9,096 nt of DNA from DASZGI01 sp035938995 (lineage in GTDB: Bacteria; Actinomycetota; Actinomycetes; Streptomycetales; Catenulisporaceae): NCBI RefSeq assembly GCF_035938995.1, contig NZ_DASZGI010000303.1, positions 1 to 9,096 on the forward strand, written 5' to 3'. Position numbers and translations under genes: made by a program. The notes under the pieces were generated by a model. It was not told the origin of the DNA and searched no databases. It was given only the letters and a program-made list of their open reading frames with translations. Shown here in pieces: positions 1 through 6,842 of this stretch; position 1 is the first letter of the stretch, and each line of letters starts with the position of its first letter.

Positions 1-459
1 CGGCAGCCGGAACACCGGCAGCGTGTTGCCCGGCACGAAGTAGCGGAACTCGTCGAACACCCCGTAGTTCGGCAGGTGGTGCTTGGCCGAGGTGATGACG
101 ACGCGCCCGCCGTACAGCAGCGCCGCGGCGTCCAGCGGCGCGCCCGCCGGCAGCCCGGTCCGCGGCGCCAGGTCCGTCCGCCGGTCCAGGTACCCCGTCA
201 CCACCGCGACCCCGCCCAGCCCCTCATCCCCGAGCCGCGCCGCCACGCGATGCAGCGTCGCGATCGACGCCTCCACGAACGACGCCCGCAGCGCGAGGTC
301 CTCCACCGGGTACCCGGTCAGCATCATCTCGGGGAACACCACAACCCGCGCCCCCCGAGCGTCCGCCCGCCGCGTCCACTCCACGACCAGCTCGGCGTTC
401 CCGTCCAGGTCCCCCACCGTGGCATTGACCTGCGCCAGCGCAATCCTAAGCTCCGTCAC
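1..459 (-). CDS. nadE: Glutamine-dependent NAD+ synthetase, N-terminal glutaminase part (partial, runs off left edge)
   Basis: The visible 153 residues are the start of the carbon-nitrogen hydrolase (nitrilase-fold) domain that releases ammonia from glutamine. In NadE this ammonia feeds a C-terminal synthetase domain that amidates deamido-NAD+, the last step of NAD biosynthesis in the cytosol. Seen: the opening IALAQVNATVGDLDGN (6-21), the catalytic glutamate in VVVFPEMMLTGYP (E44), and the catalytic lysine in SAKHHLPNYGVFDEFRYF (K126). The LPNYGVFDE segment is typical of NadE rather than of other nitrilases. The nucleophilic cysteine and the whole synthetase domain lie outside the window. 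The GTG start at 459 has a GGAAGGG stretch directly against it, which is closer than usual, so the exact start is less certain than the identity. It lies 171 bases downstream of the permease on the same strand and probably has its own promoter. Confidence 0.92.
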   Translation of the reverse strand, partial: MTELRIALAQVNATVGDLDGNAELVVEWTRRADARGARVVVFPEMMLTGYPVEDLALRASFVEASIATLHRVAARLGDEGLGGVAVVTGYLDRRTDLAPRTGLPAGAPLDAAALLYGGRVVITSAKHHLPNYGVFDEFRYFVPGNTLPVFRLP

Positions 460-630
460 CCTTCCAGCCTAGGCGGTACCCAGCTGTCCCTCCGCGCCCG
501 GTTCTCTGCGATTTTTGGCCGAACGGAGCATCGTTCCCCGGTCCGATCTCGCGGCTCGCGCCGCCTCAGATTACGCGCGTGTTCCCGGGCGCCTTCGCCG
601 GCTCGGATTAGCCCTGGAACCCCAGCATCG
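460..630. other. Gap between permease and nadE with two small GC-rich hairpins
   Basis: No gene seen. Two short hairpins lie here. One spans 585-601, with CCGG/CCGG plus CG/CG around a CCTT loop and one bulged base. The other spans 551-564, with GCGGC/GCCGC around four bases. The first lies about 30 bases beyond the permease stop and could end its transcript. Neither is followed by a T-run in the minus direction, so a terminator role is only a possibility. The nadE promoter should also lie here, but I could not pick out convincing -35/-10 boxes. Confidence 0.3.
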
Positions 631-2064
631 TTACTGCTGCTTTCCTTCTTCAGCTGGCATGAATGCTCGGCCCAGAGTTTCAAAGCTTGCAGGTCGCCGC
701 GCCCGAAGGGCAACGGCCGCGATGGCGCCGAGGCCGAGCCAGCCGAGTGCGGTGAAGGGCAGCAGGTTCACCAGGGTGTAGGCCGGCGGGCGGAAGGTCC
801 CCCAGAGCGGGAACAGGAACACCACGACCGCTGCAGCTGGGATGAGCAGGTGCCGCACGAGCCGGAACTGGTCGCGGAACTCGGTGCGGAACGCGCGGAT
901 GACCGCGAGGTTCACCGCGAGGTAGACCAGCACGACCGACAATCCGCCCGCCGAGGCGAGATACCCGAACGTGCGCGCGCCACCGTAGACATAGGTCAAC
1001 GGCAGCCCGAGCGCCAGCGTGAGCCCCGCGAGGCAGCCGATCGCCAGCACCGGAGTCTGGCGGCGGGACAGCCGGGCCAGTGACCCGGGCAGGACCCGTT
1101 CGCGTCCCATCGCGAATACGACCCGGCTGGCCGCGTTGGCGGCGGCGACGACGAAGCTGAGGCCGGCCACGAAGATCACCAGCTGGATGGTCCACAGCAC
1201 CGACGGCGACCAGTACCGGCTGGTCAGATAGCCCAGCGGGCTGGGCTGCGCGATGAAGCCGCCCACACCGTGCCGCCCCGCCGCGAACATCTCCGCGCAC
1301 ACGACGAGCAGGTAGAACAGCCCGCTCACGACGACGATCCCGACGATGCTGGCCGGGACGGAGCGGCGCGTGTGCCGGGCCTCCTCGCCGAGTGCGGCGG
1401 CCGCCTCGAAGCCGGCGAAGGCGGTGATGCCGTAGATCATCGCGTCGGTGATGTCGGTGAGCCGGTCATTGGGCGACGAGGCGGGCGAGAACACCGCGGC
1501 CGAGTAATGCGCGGGCCCGATTTTGACCAGGATGGTGATGGCCAGCGCGGCGATCACGGCCATCTCCCCGGCCACCAGGACCAGATCGGCCGACGACGAA
1601 GTGCGGATGCCCAGGTAGGCGACGCCGGCCACGGCGGCCAGGATGACCGGGAACAGCACCCAGGGGCCGATGGTCGCGTGTGTCGCATCCTTGACCAGGT
1701 CTGACCCGTAGGTACTGGTCAGAGCGACGCCGGCCGGTACAAACAGCGCATACGCGTAGACCATCATCCAGCCGGTCAGGAAACCCGCGGCCGGACCCAA
1801 CCCGCGGCTGTTGTAGGTGTACGCCCAGCCAGCCGACGGCACCCGGCGGGCGAACTCGCCGATGCTGAACGCGCAGCACAAGGATCCGACGAAGGTGATG
1901 AGCACGACCAGCGGAGACGCGAATCCTGCGTAGGCCACCACGATAACCAGCAACGCGACGACCGAAACAGCCGGGGCCACGATGCTCGTGCCGAACGCGA
2001 TCACCCGGGCCGATCCGACCACATCGCGGGCCAGCCCGCGGGTTTCCTGGCTGACGGCGCTCAT
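631..2064 (-). CDS. APC superfamily amino acid permease
   Basis: A 477-residue integral membrane protein, the usual length for an amino acid-polyamine-organocation permease with 12 helices, expected to import an amino acid or amine with a proton. Seen: the broken first helix with the small-residue stretch FGTSIVAPAVS (24-34), the conserved helix 2-3 junction EFARRVPSAGWAYTYNSRGLG (from 70), helix 6 with AFAGFE (215-220), and the following loop GEEARHTRRSVP (from 226). The hydrophobic segments run almost to the C-terminus, which ends in a short charged tail. The start is ATG 2064 rather than the upstream in-frame GTG at 2085, because a full AGGAGG sits eight bases before ATG 2064 and would be inside the longer version. 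The substrate cannot be read from the sequence. The gene is divergent from the LAL regulator, which might control it, and nadE follows on the same strand. Confidence 0.92.
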   Translation of the reverse strand: MSAVSQETRGLARDVVGSARVIAFGTSIVAPAVSVVALLVIVVAYAGFASPLVVLITFVGSLCCAFSIGEFARRVPSAGWAYTYNSRGLGPAAGFLTGWMMVYAYALFVPAGVALTSTYGSDLVKDATHATIGPWVLFPVILAAVAGVAYLGIRTSSSADLVLVAGEMAVIAALAITILVKIGPAHYSAAVFSPASSPNDRLTDITDAMIYGITAFAGFEAAAALGEEARHTRRSVPASIVGIVVVSGLFYLLVVCAEMFAAGRHGVGGFIAQPSPLGYLTSRYWSPSVLWTIQLVIFVAGLSFVVAAANAASRVVFAMGRERVLPGSLARLSRRQTPVLAIGCLAGLTLALGLPLTYVYGGARTFGYLASAGGLSVVLVYLAVNLAVIRAFRTEFRDQFRLVRHLLIPAAAVVVFLFPLWGTFRPPAYTLVNLLPFTALGWLGLGAIAAVALRARRPASFETLGRAFMPAEEGKQQ

Positions 2065-2072
2065 GCCACGGT

Positions 2073-2078
2073 CCTCCT
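2073..2078 (-). promoter_or_regulatory. Ribosome binding site of the permease (decides the start)
   Basis: The minus strand reads AGGAGG followed by eight bases and ATG 2064. This perfect Shine-Dalgarno match rules in favour of the 477-residue product over the GTG-initiated 484-residue version. Confidence 0.85.
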
Positions 2079-2111
2079 GGTGCACGGTGCCCGTCCACCC
2101 GGTACTAAGCA

Positions 2112-2127
2112 GGCAGGCCGACCTGCC
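2112..2127. promoter_or_regulatory. GC-rich hairpin or operator in the permease leader
   Basis: A perfect inverted repeat GGCAGG-CCGA-CCTGCC lies about 48 bases upstream of the permease ATG. It could be a short RNA hairpin in the permease leader or a dyad operator. Six GC-rich base pairs with a four-base loop are seen; function is inference. Confidence 0.3.
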
Positions 2128-2180
2128 CGGGAAGGGACTATTTCCGCTTGCCTGGAGCTATTGCCATTTGCCCTGGTCCA

Positions 2181-2224
2181 TTATCACTTGACCGGATCCG
2201 AGGCGTCGTATCAGGATGTGATAA
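2181..2224. promoter_or_regulatory. Symmetric TTATCAC ... GTGATAA pair in the divergent promoter region
   Basis: TTATCAC at 2181-2187 and GTGATAA at 2218-2224 are exact reverse complements placed 30 bases apart between the divergent permease and regulator genes. A nested dyad TATCA-GGATG-TGATA lies at 2209-2223. Two readings fit. They may be operator half-sites for a shared regulator. Alternatively they may be outward-facing -10-like elements, GATAAT on the minus strand (2185-2180) towards the permease and GATAAC on the plus strand (2220-2225) towards the regulator. I found no good -35 partner for either -10-like element. Confidence 0.4.
2188..2217 (+). promoter_or_regulatory. Candidate promoter of the LAL regulator
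   Basis: TTGACC at 2188-2193 and CAGGAT at 2212-2217, 18 bases apart, resemble an actinobacterial housekeeping sigma promoter (TTGAC / TAgGAT type). Transcription would begin near 2224, leaving a leader of roughly 25-30 bases before the start codon. The site is interleaved with the TTATCAC/GTGATAA pair, so a protein bound there could block or aid it. The match is moderate and untested. Confidence 0.35.
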
Positions 2225-2249
2225 CTGACCTTCCGACGGCCACGGCCTG

Positions 2250-4517
2250 GTGATGGACGAGACAAACGTGCTCGAGTCGGTCCGCGAGACGGGCCGCGAG
2301 GGTACTCCCGCCGCCTTCGACCTTGTTGCGTCCAAACTGCGCTGTCCCCCGACCCGCCCCGGGACGGTCCCGCGGTCGTCGCTGATCGACCGCCTGGCGC
2401 GATTCGACTCCGGTCCGATCGTCTCGGTGGTTGCCCCGGCGGGCTACGGGAAGACGACGCTGCTGTCGCAGTGGGCCGTGCGCAACGGCCAGGGCTTCGC
2501 GTGGGTGCAGGTCGACGAGCGGGACAACGACCCGAAGGTCCTGCTCACCTATATCGCCGCGGCGCTGGATGCGGTGCAGCCGTTGGGCGGCCCGGTATTT
2601 GATGCGCTGGCCTCCCAGGCCAGCTCGGTGCCCGGTTCGGTGGTGCCGCGGCTGGGGTCGGCGTTGGCGTCGATGACCGTGCCGGCGGTGCTGGTCCTCG
2701 ATGACGTGCACCTGCTGCACAACTCCGAGTGCCGGGCCGCGCTGTCGGTGCTGGCCGATCACGTGCCGGCCGGGTCGCGGCTGGTGCTGGCCGGGCGGGC
2801 CGAGCCGCCGCTGCGGGTCGCGCGGCTGCGGGCCGAGGGCCGGATCACCGAGATCGGCCCCGGGGACCTGTTGCTGACCGCTGAAGAAGCGACGGCGTTG
2901 CTCCGCGATGCGAAGGTGGCGCTCGGCCACGATGAGGTGGCGGTGCTGCATCAGCGGACCGAAGGGTGGCCGACCGGGCTGTACCTGGCGGCGCTGTATC
3001 TGCGGGAGGGCGGGTCGGTCGGGAACGCGGCGGCTTCCTTCGGCGGCGATGACCGGCTGATCAGCGCGTACTTCGAATCGGAGTTCCTGGCCCGGATCTC
3101 GTCGCGGGACCGGGAGTTCCTGACCCGGACCGCAGTGCTGGACCGGATGTACGGGCCGTTGTGCGAGGCGGTGCTGGACCTGGCCGGCTCGGCCGCGACC
3201 TTGGACCACCTGGTGCGGTCGAACCTGCTGCTGGTGCCGCTCGACCGGCGCGGTCGGTGGCACCGCTACCATCACCTGTTCCGCGACATGCTGCTCGGCG
3301 AGCTGCATCGCCGAGAGCCGGAGCTGATCCCCGTCCTGCGGCGCCGCGCGGCCGGCTGGTGCCTGCGCAATGACCTGCCTGAGGAGGCACTGGAGTATTC
3401 CATGGCCGCCGGGGACGCCGAGACGGCCGCCCTGCTGGTGGAAAGACTCGTGTGGGCGACCTGGAAGCAGGCCCGGGTCGTCACCGTCCAGCGGTGGCTG
3501 CAGTGGCTGGGTGACCGGGGCGCGCTCGCGGCACGACCGATGCTCCTCGTGTGGGCCTCGATAATCGCCTCGCAGACAGCGCGGCCGGCCGCGGCCGAGC
3601 GATGGGCCGACGCGGTCGATCACTGGCAGCACGGCGACGCGGCCCGGCCGCCTGACCCGGCCGCCGAGGCGTGGGCTGCCGTGCTCCGGGCCATCCTGTG
3701 CCGGCGCGGGGTCAAGCAGATGCGCGCCGACGCCGACGAGGCCGCGTGGCGATTCGCGGCCGCGGGCATCATGGCTCCGGTGACCGCGCTGTGCCAGGGG
3801 GTCGCGCGTGTCCTATCCGGTGACACCGAGGCCGGCGACGCGTTCTTCGAGGATGCCGTCAGCATGCGGGAGTCCGGCGCACCCGATGCTCTCGCGGAGG
3901 CGCTGAGCGAGCGGGCGCTGATCGCGATGGCACGCGGCGAATGGAGCCGGGCCGAGGTCCTGGCCGGGCAGGCAGGTGCCGTGACCGGCCGGGCCGGGAT
4001 CGACGACCTCCTCACGACCGCGGTCCGGGCCCGGGTAGCCAGCCACCGCGGCGATGGCCCGGAAGCGCGCCGCGAACTCATCGCTGCGCAGCGTATACGG
4101 CCTTCGCTAAGCTACGCGCAGCCCCATCTCGCGGTCCAGGCTCGGATCGAGCTCACCCGCGCCTACCTCGCGCTGGATGACATGGCAGGGGCCAGGACCG
4201 TTATGCGGGAGATCGAGGAGGTGCTCCGGCGCCGGCCCGACCTCGGCACCTTGGTCGGCGAGACCCAGGCCCTCCGGACCCGGCTCGCCACCGAACGCGG
4301 GTCAGGCGGGCACGAAGCCTCGTCACTGACCACCGCCGAACTGCGCGTGCTGCCGATGCTCGCCACGCATTTGTCAGGTCCCGAGATCGCCGCCGAGCTG
4401 TTCCTCTCCCCGCACACCGTCAAATCGCAGCAGCTGTCCCTCTACCGGAAGCTGGGGGCCGCATCACGCAGTCAGGCGATCGCACGAGCCCGTGAGCTGG
4501 GCCTGCTGGAAGGGTGA
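2250..4517 (+). CDS. LAL/MalT-type ATP-binding LuxR-family transcriptional regulator
   Basis: A 755-residue STAND-class regulator. It opens with the SKLRCPPTRPGTVPRSSLIDRL segment (28-49) typical of MalT-like proteins. Walker A follows as PAGYGKTT (63-70), then Walker B LVLDDVH (148-154), the GWPTGL motif of the NTPase module, and the WHRYHHLFRDML segment at the winged-helix/TPR junction. A long Ala/Arg-rich helical region consistent with TPR-like sensor repeats comes next, then a LuxR helix-turn-helix (about 693-752) whose recognition helix follows SPHTVKSQ (720-727). In this family, ATP and a small inducer drive oligomerisation and DNA binding, usually to activate nearby catabolic or secondary-metabolic genes. 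It is compact compared with the 850-900 residues common among LAL proteins. The start is uncertain: GTG 2250 and ATG 2253 are adjacent and neither has a clear Shine-Dalgarno site. It is divergent from the permease and 85 bases upstream of the CMD-fold gene. Its ligand is unknown. Confidence 0.93.
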   Translation: MMDETNVLESVRETGREGTPAAFDLVASKLRCPPTRPGTVPRSSLIDRLARFDSGPIVSVVAPAGYGKTTLLSQWAVRNGQGFAWVQVDERDNDPKVLLTYIAAALDAVQPLGGPVFDALASQASSVPGSVVPRLGSALASMTVPAVLVLDDVHLLHNSECRAALSVLADHVPAGSRLVLAGRAEPPLRVARLRAEGRITEIGPGDLLLTAEEATALLRDAKVALGHDEVAVLHQRTEGWPTGLYLAALYLREGGSVGNAAASFGGDDRLISAYFESEFLARISSRDREFLTRTAVLDRMYGPLCEAVLDLAGSAATLDHLVRSNLLLVPLDRRGRWHRYHHLFRDMLLGELHRREPELIPVLRRRAAGWCLRNDLPEEALEYSMAAGDAETAALLVERLVWATWKQARVVTVQRWLQWLGDRGALAARPMLLVWASIIASQTARPAAAERWADAVDHWQHGDAARPPDPAAEAWAAVLRAILCRRGVKQMRADADEAAWRFAAAGIMAPVTALCQGVARVLSGDTEAGDAFFEDAVSMRESGAPDALAEALSERALIAMARGEWSRAEVLAGQAGAVTGRAGIDDLLTTAVRARVASHRGDGPEARRELIAAQRIRPSLSYAQPHLAVQARIELTRAYLALDDMAGARTVMREIEEVLRRRPDLGTLVGETQALRTRLATERGSGGHEASSLTTAELRVLPMLATHLSGPEIAAELFLSPHTVKSQQLSLYRKLGAASRSQAIARARELGLLEG

Positions 4518-4602
4518 ACGACCCCGCGATTCACGCCATTCGGGGGATGGAACTCGCGACGGCACGGGGTGGAATGGTGGCCTGACGGCGGACGGAGGTC
4601 GT

Positions 4603-4962
4603 ATGAGCCAGACTGCGAGATTCCAGGAGACGTTGCGCAGGCTGGCCATGATCGACGAAGCCTTCGTCGAAGACCAGGCCGGACTCAGGCTTGGCCAGGC
4701 CACGGAACTGGTCCTGGATCCCAAGACCGCGGCGTTGCTTCAGCTAGGCGTATCGGTGGCAATCGGGTCGCCGGCAGTCTGCATCGAGTGGAGTGCAGGC
4801 CGCGCGCTGGTGGCAGGAGCGACCGACGACGAGATCGCCGACGTGCTGCTGGCGATTGCCCCGGTGGCCGGGCTCGGCCGGGTCGTGTGTGCCGCCCCCG
4901 ACGTGGCGACCGCACTGGGGTATGACGTTGCGGCCGCGCTGGACGACCCGGGCGATCCATGA
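4603..4962 (+). CDS. Small carboxymuconolactone decarboxylase-family (AhpD-like fold) protein
   Basis: A 119-residue, probably all-helical protein. The segment LDPKTAALLQLGVSVAIGSPA (from 38) followed by ALVAGATDDEIADVLLAIAPVAG (68-90) is the typical CMD-domain pattern. Family members include gamma-carboxymuconolactone decarboxylase and AhpD peroxidase, and most act as small oligomers in the cytosol. The AhpD-type CxxC...H site is absent: where it would be expected, the protein has C60-I-E-W63-S. A second cysteine, C96, lies in the C-terminal part. A peroxidase role by the standard mechanism is therefore unlikely and the reaction is unknown. The start is ATG 4603 with GGAGG at 4594-4598. A longer in-frame start at 4492 would overlap the regulator gene and is rejected. 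The gene is 85 bases behind the LAL gene and could be cotranscribed with it; only a weak CCCCG/CGGGG pair (4522-4545) lies between. Confidence 0.82.
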   Translation: MSQTARFQETLRRLAMIDEAFVEDQAGLRLGQATELVLDPKTAALLQLGVSVAIGSPAVCIEWSAGRALVAGATDDEIADVLLAIAPVAGLGRVVCAAPDVATALGYDVAAALDDPGDP

Positions 4963-5270
4963 GAGCCCCTTACATACGGGGCGGCGGCTGGTTCGCCGAG
5001 CGCCGATGGCCCACGGGCTCACGTGGCCGGAAGGTCGGCGATTGGCCCGACCCAGTTCCCAGGGCGCCAGCGCCTCGCGGTTCCAGGCAGTCGACAAAGG
5101 CCGCACCCCCCGCGGAGCGCAGCCGGGGTCGCAATTCATCCGAATCGACTGACGACAGTTTCCCGCCTCGCGCGGATGCTGAACACGTGGGCCTGACCTG
5201 CCGGGTTCGGCCGGGCCTGCGCGAACGTGCTGGTAGGTCAGCTGTGTGAGAACGTCCCAGGGGGTGACCG
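4963..5270. other. 308-base intergenic region before the first MFS gene
   Basis: No convincing gene. Just behind the CMD stop is a five-pair hairpin, GCCCC-TTACATAC-GGGGC (4965-4982), without a T-run, a weak terminator candidate. Nearer the transporter is an inverted pair CTGACCT (5193-5199) and AGGTCAG (5235-5241) enclosing a CCGG-GTTCGG-CCGG element. This could form a leader structure or be an operator for the downstream gene. An open frame begins at 4959 in an ATGA overlap with the CMD stop, but it is Arg/Pro/Ser-rich, includes rare AGA and ATA codons and matches nothing I recognise. I saw no clear -35/-10 pair. Confidence 0.4.
5260..5267 (+). promoter_or_regulatory. Ribosome binding site supporting the GTG start of the first MFS gene
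   Basis: GGGGGTGA lies just before GTG 5271, with six bases between the G-run and the start codon. It is the best Shine-Dalgarno match near the beginning of the hydrophobic coding frame, and supports GTG 5271 as the start. Confidence 0.7.
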
Positions 5271-6530
5271 GTGGCCTCGAAAACCGAGAGCGCAGTGGTC
5301 AACGTCGCCGGCCTGGTGCAGGGCATCGTGCTGGTGACGTTCCCCGCGTTGAGCACGATCTTCACCGAGAAAAGCGAATACGGGCTGTCGAGCACCCAGT
5401 ACGGGGGCCTGTTCCTGCCGCAGGTGGTGACGGCGATCACCGCGTCGCTGCTTGGCGCGGGGCTGGCCCGGCGGATCAGCACGAAACGGGTCTACCTAAT
5501 CGGCCTGGGTTGCAGCACCGTGGCGATGGGGCTGCTGATCGCCAGCGCGGGCGTGAAGACCGACCAGTCGGTCGCCTATCCGCTGCTGCTGGTCGCGACG
5601 GCGTTCCTCGGGGCCGGGTTCGGCCTGGCCGTCCCGGTGCTCAACACCTACTCCTCCGTGTTCCACCCCCACAGCGTCGACCGTGCGGTACTGGTGCTGA
5701 ACGCGCTGCTCGGGCTGGGTACGGCGCTCGCGCCGGTGTTCGTGGCCGTGTTCGTCGGCCTGGGGTTCTGGTGGGGCCTCCCGATCCTGTCCGCGGCGAT
5801 GCTGGTGGTGCTGCTGGCCTTCAGCGCGCGGCTGCCGTTGCAGGCCGGGGCGCGGGCCGCCGGTGCGGCGCCGCGGGCCAGGCCGGGCGTGCCGGCCCGG
5901 TTCTGGTTCTTCGCCGCGTTCGCGGTGCTGTACGGCCTCTGCGAGACGATGAACGGCAATTGGTCCCAGCTAGACATGACCACCCGGGTGGGCGCGTCGG
6001 CCACGCAGGCCTCGTTCGCGCTGGCGGTGTTCTGGGGAATGGTCACCGTCGGGCGCGTCCTGTTCGCGGCGATCGGCCGGTGGCTGCCCGAGCGGGTCAC
6101 CTACCACATCTTGCCGTTCGTCCTGGTAGTCACGTTCGTGCTGGTCGGAACCCTGCCAAAGGGCGATGCCGGTGCCGGTATCGCCATCTTCGCGCTGGCC
6201 GGGCTGGGTTGCTCGGCTCTGTTGCCGCTGACGATCAGCTTCGGCGAGAAGGACCTGGCGGTCATGTCGGCGGCGGTAGCCGGCGGCATCATCGCGTTCT
6301 ACCAGCTGGGGTACGGCATCGCCGCGTTCGGCGTCGGGCCGCTACAGAAGGCCGGCCTGAGCCTGTCGGCGATCTTCGGCTTCACCGCCATCGTCGCCGC
6401 GGTCATGGGCCTGCTCTCCTTCGTCGTCGCGCCCGCCCGGTCCCGGCCCGCTCGTCCGGTCACCGGGGAAACCGGATCACCCCACCCGGCGGGCCGCATG
6501 AGCGCGCCCGACCCGAACCCGCCTCAATGA
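5271..6530 (+). CDS. Major facilitator superfamily transporter, loosely FucP-like
   Basis: A 419-residue membrane protein with about twelve predicted hydrophobic helices in two halves. They are separated by a polar Arg/Ala/Pro-rich loop around residues 195-210, the normal MFS plan. The usual loop 2-3 signature (GxxxDRxGRR) is degenerate here, reading LGAGLARRISTKR (61-73), without the conserved aspartate. The stretch LNTYSSVFHPHSVDRAVLVLN in helix 4-5 and FYQLGYGIAAFGVGPL in helices 10-11 recall fucose-permease-like and multidrug-like MFS members. Substrate and direction cannot be assigned. A hydrophilic Pro-rich tail of about 30 residues follows the last helix. It is not obviously related to the second MFS protein, so the two are not a recent duplication. 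It is separated by 308 bases from the CMD gene and 312 from the next gene, so it may be transcribed on its own. Confidence 0.88.
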   Translation: MASKTESAVVNVAGLVQGIVLVTFPALSTIFTEKSEYGLSSTQYGGLFLPQVVTAITASLLGAGLARRISTKRVYLIGLGCSTVAMGLLIASAGVKTDQSVAYPLLLVATAFLGAGFGLAVPVLNTYSSVFHPHSVDRAVLVLNALLGLGTALAPVFVAVFVGLGFWWGLPILSAAMLVVLLAFSARLPLQAGARAAGAAPRARPGVPARFWFFAAFAVLYGLCETMNGNWSQLDMTTRVGASATQASFALAVFWGMVTVGRVLFAAIGRWLPERVTYHILPFVLVVTFVLVGTLPKGDAGAGIAIFALAGLGCSALLPLTISFGEKDLAVMSAAVAGGIIAFYQLGYGIAAFGVGPLQKAGLSLSAIFGFTAIVAAVMGLLSFVVAPARSRPARPVTGETGSPHPAGRMSAPDPNPPQ

Positions 6531-6842
6531 GGATTCTGGCCCTAAGAGAAAGAAGGACCGTGGGCTCGTTACCCGAATATCAGTGATCACGGGCTTATCG
6601 GTGATCTGCAGACGGCGGCGCTGGTAACAGTCGATGGCACCCTTGACTGAATTCCTAATTCCCCGAACGGTCCGTGGTACCCGCCCTCAGCCCCATTCAT
6701 GGCCAATAGCCGACGCACAGCCTGATCACAGGGCAGCGCCTGAAACTTCAGCCGATTCGGTTGATGTCGCTGGCACCATCCGGCCGGACCATGAGCATAT
6801 GGCCAGCTGGCGCCATGAACCGAACGTCCCGAGGGGGCTTCA
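6531..6842. promoter_or_regulatory. 312-base regulatory gap before the second MFS gene, with GTGATC repeats
   Basis: No gene seen. The palindrome GTGATCAC lies at 6583-6590, and GTGATC recurs at 6601-6606, so that GATCAC (6585-6590) and GTGATC form an inverted repeat with a ten-base spacer. TGATCAC appears again at 6723-6729. Nearer the gene are the palindromes CCGGCCGG (6780-6787) and GCCAGCTGGC (6802-6811). The second overlaps a possible ATGGC/GCCAT hairpin (6799-6816) shortly upstream of the ribosome binding site. TTGACT at 6643-6648 is a possible -35 box, but I found no good -10 partner. The density of dyads suggests that the second MFS gene has its own regulated promoter. Confidence 0.45.
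6831..6837 (+). promoter_or_regulatory. Ribosome binding site of the second MFS gene
   Basis: GAGGGGG followed by five bases and ATG 6843, fixing the start at the beginning of the recognisable protein. Confidence 0.75.

Noticed and set aside
2065..2085. Upstream GTG start (2085) for the amino acid permease
   Set aside because: The seven extra residues are encoded by the Shine-Dalgarno sequence AGGAGG of the ATG at 2064, so the shorter start is preferred.
2211..3632. A 473-codon open frame on the minus strand opposite the regulator gene
   Set aside because: It is an antisense shadow of the LAL gene: its product is rich in Arg, Gln, Pro and His with no domain, while the plus strand encodes clear Walker and LuxR motifs.
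4959..5249. A 96-codon open frame starting in an ATGA overlap with the CMD stop codon
   Set aside because: The overlap would suit translational coupling, but the product is Arg/Pro/Ser/Gly-rich, uses rare AGA and ATA codons, loses third-position GC bias in its second half and shows no recognisable domain. It fits chance openness of GC-rich intergenic DNA.
5246..6586. A 446-codon plus-strand frame overlapping the first MFS gene
   Set aside because: It is another frame of the MFS gene, and its product is Arg/Gly-rich with no hydrophobic helices.
6643..6671. TTGACT as the -35 box of a promoter for the second MFS gene
   Set aside because: At 16-18 base spacing there is no sequence resembling a -10 hexamer, so I do not call a promoter.
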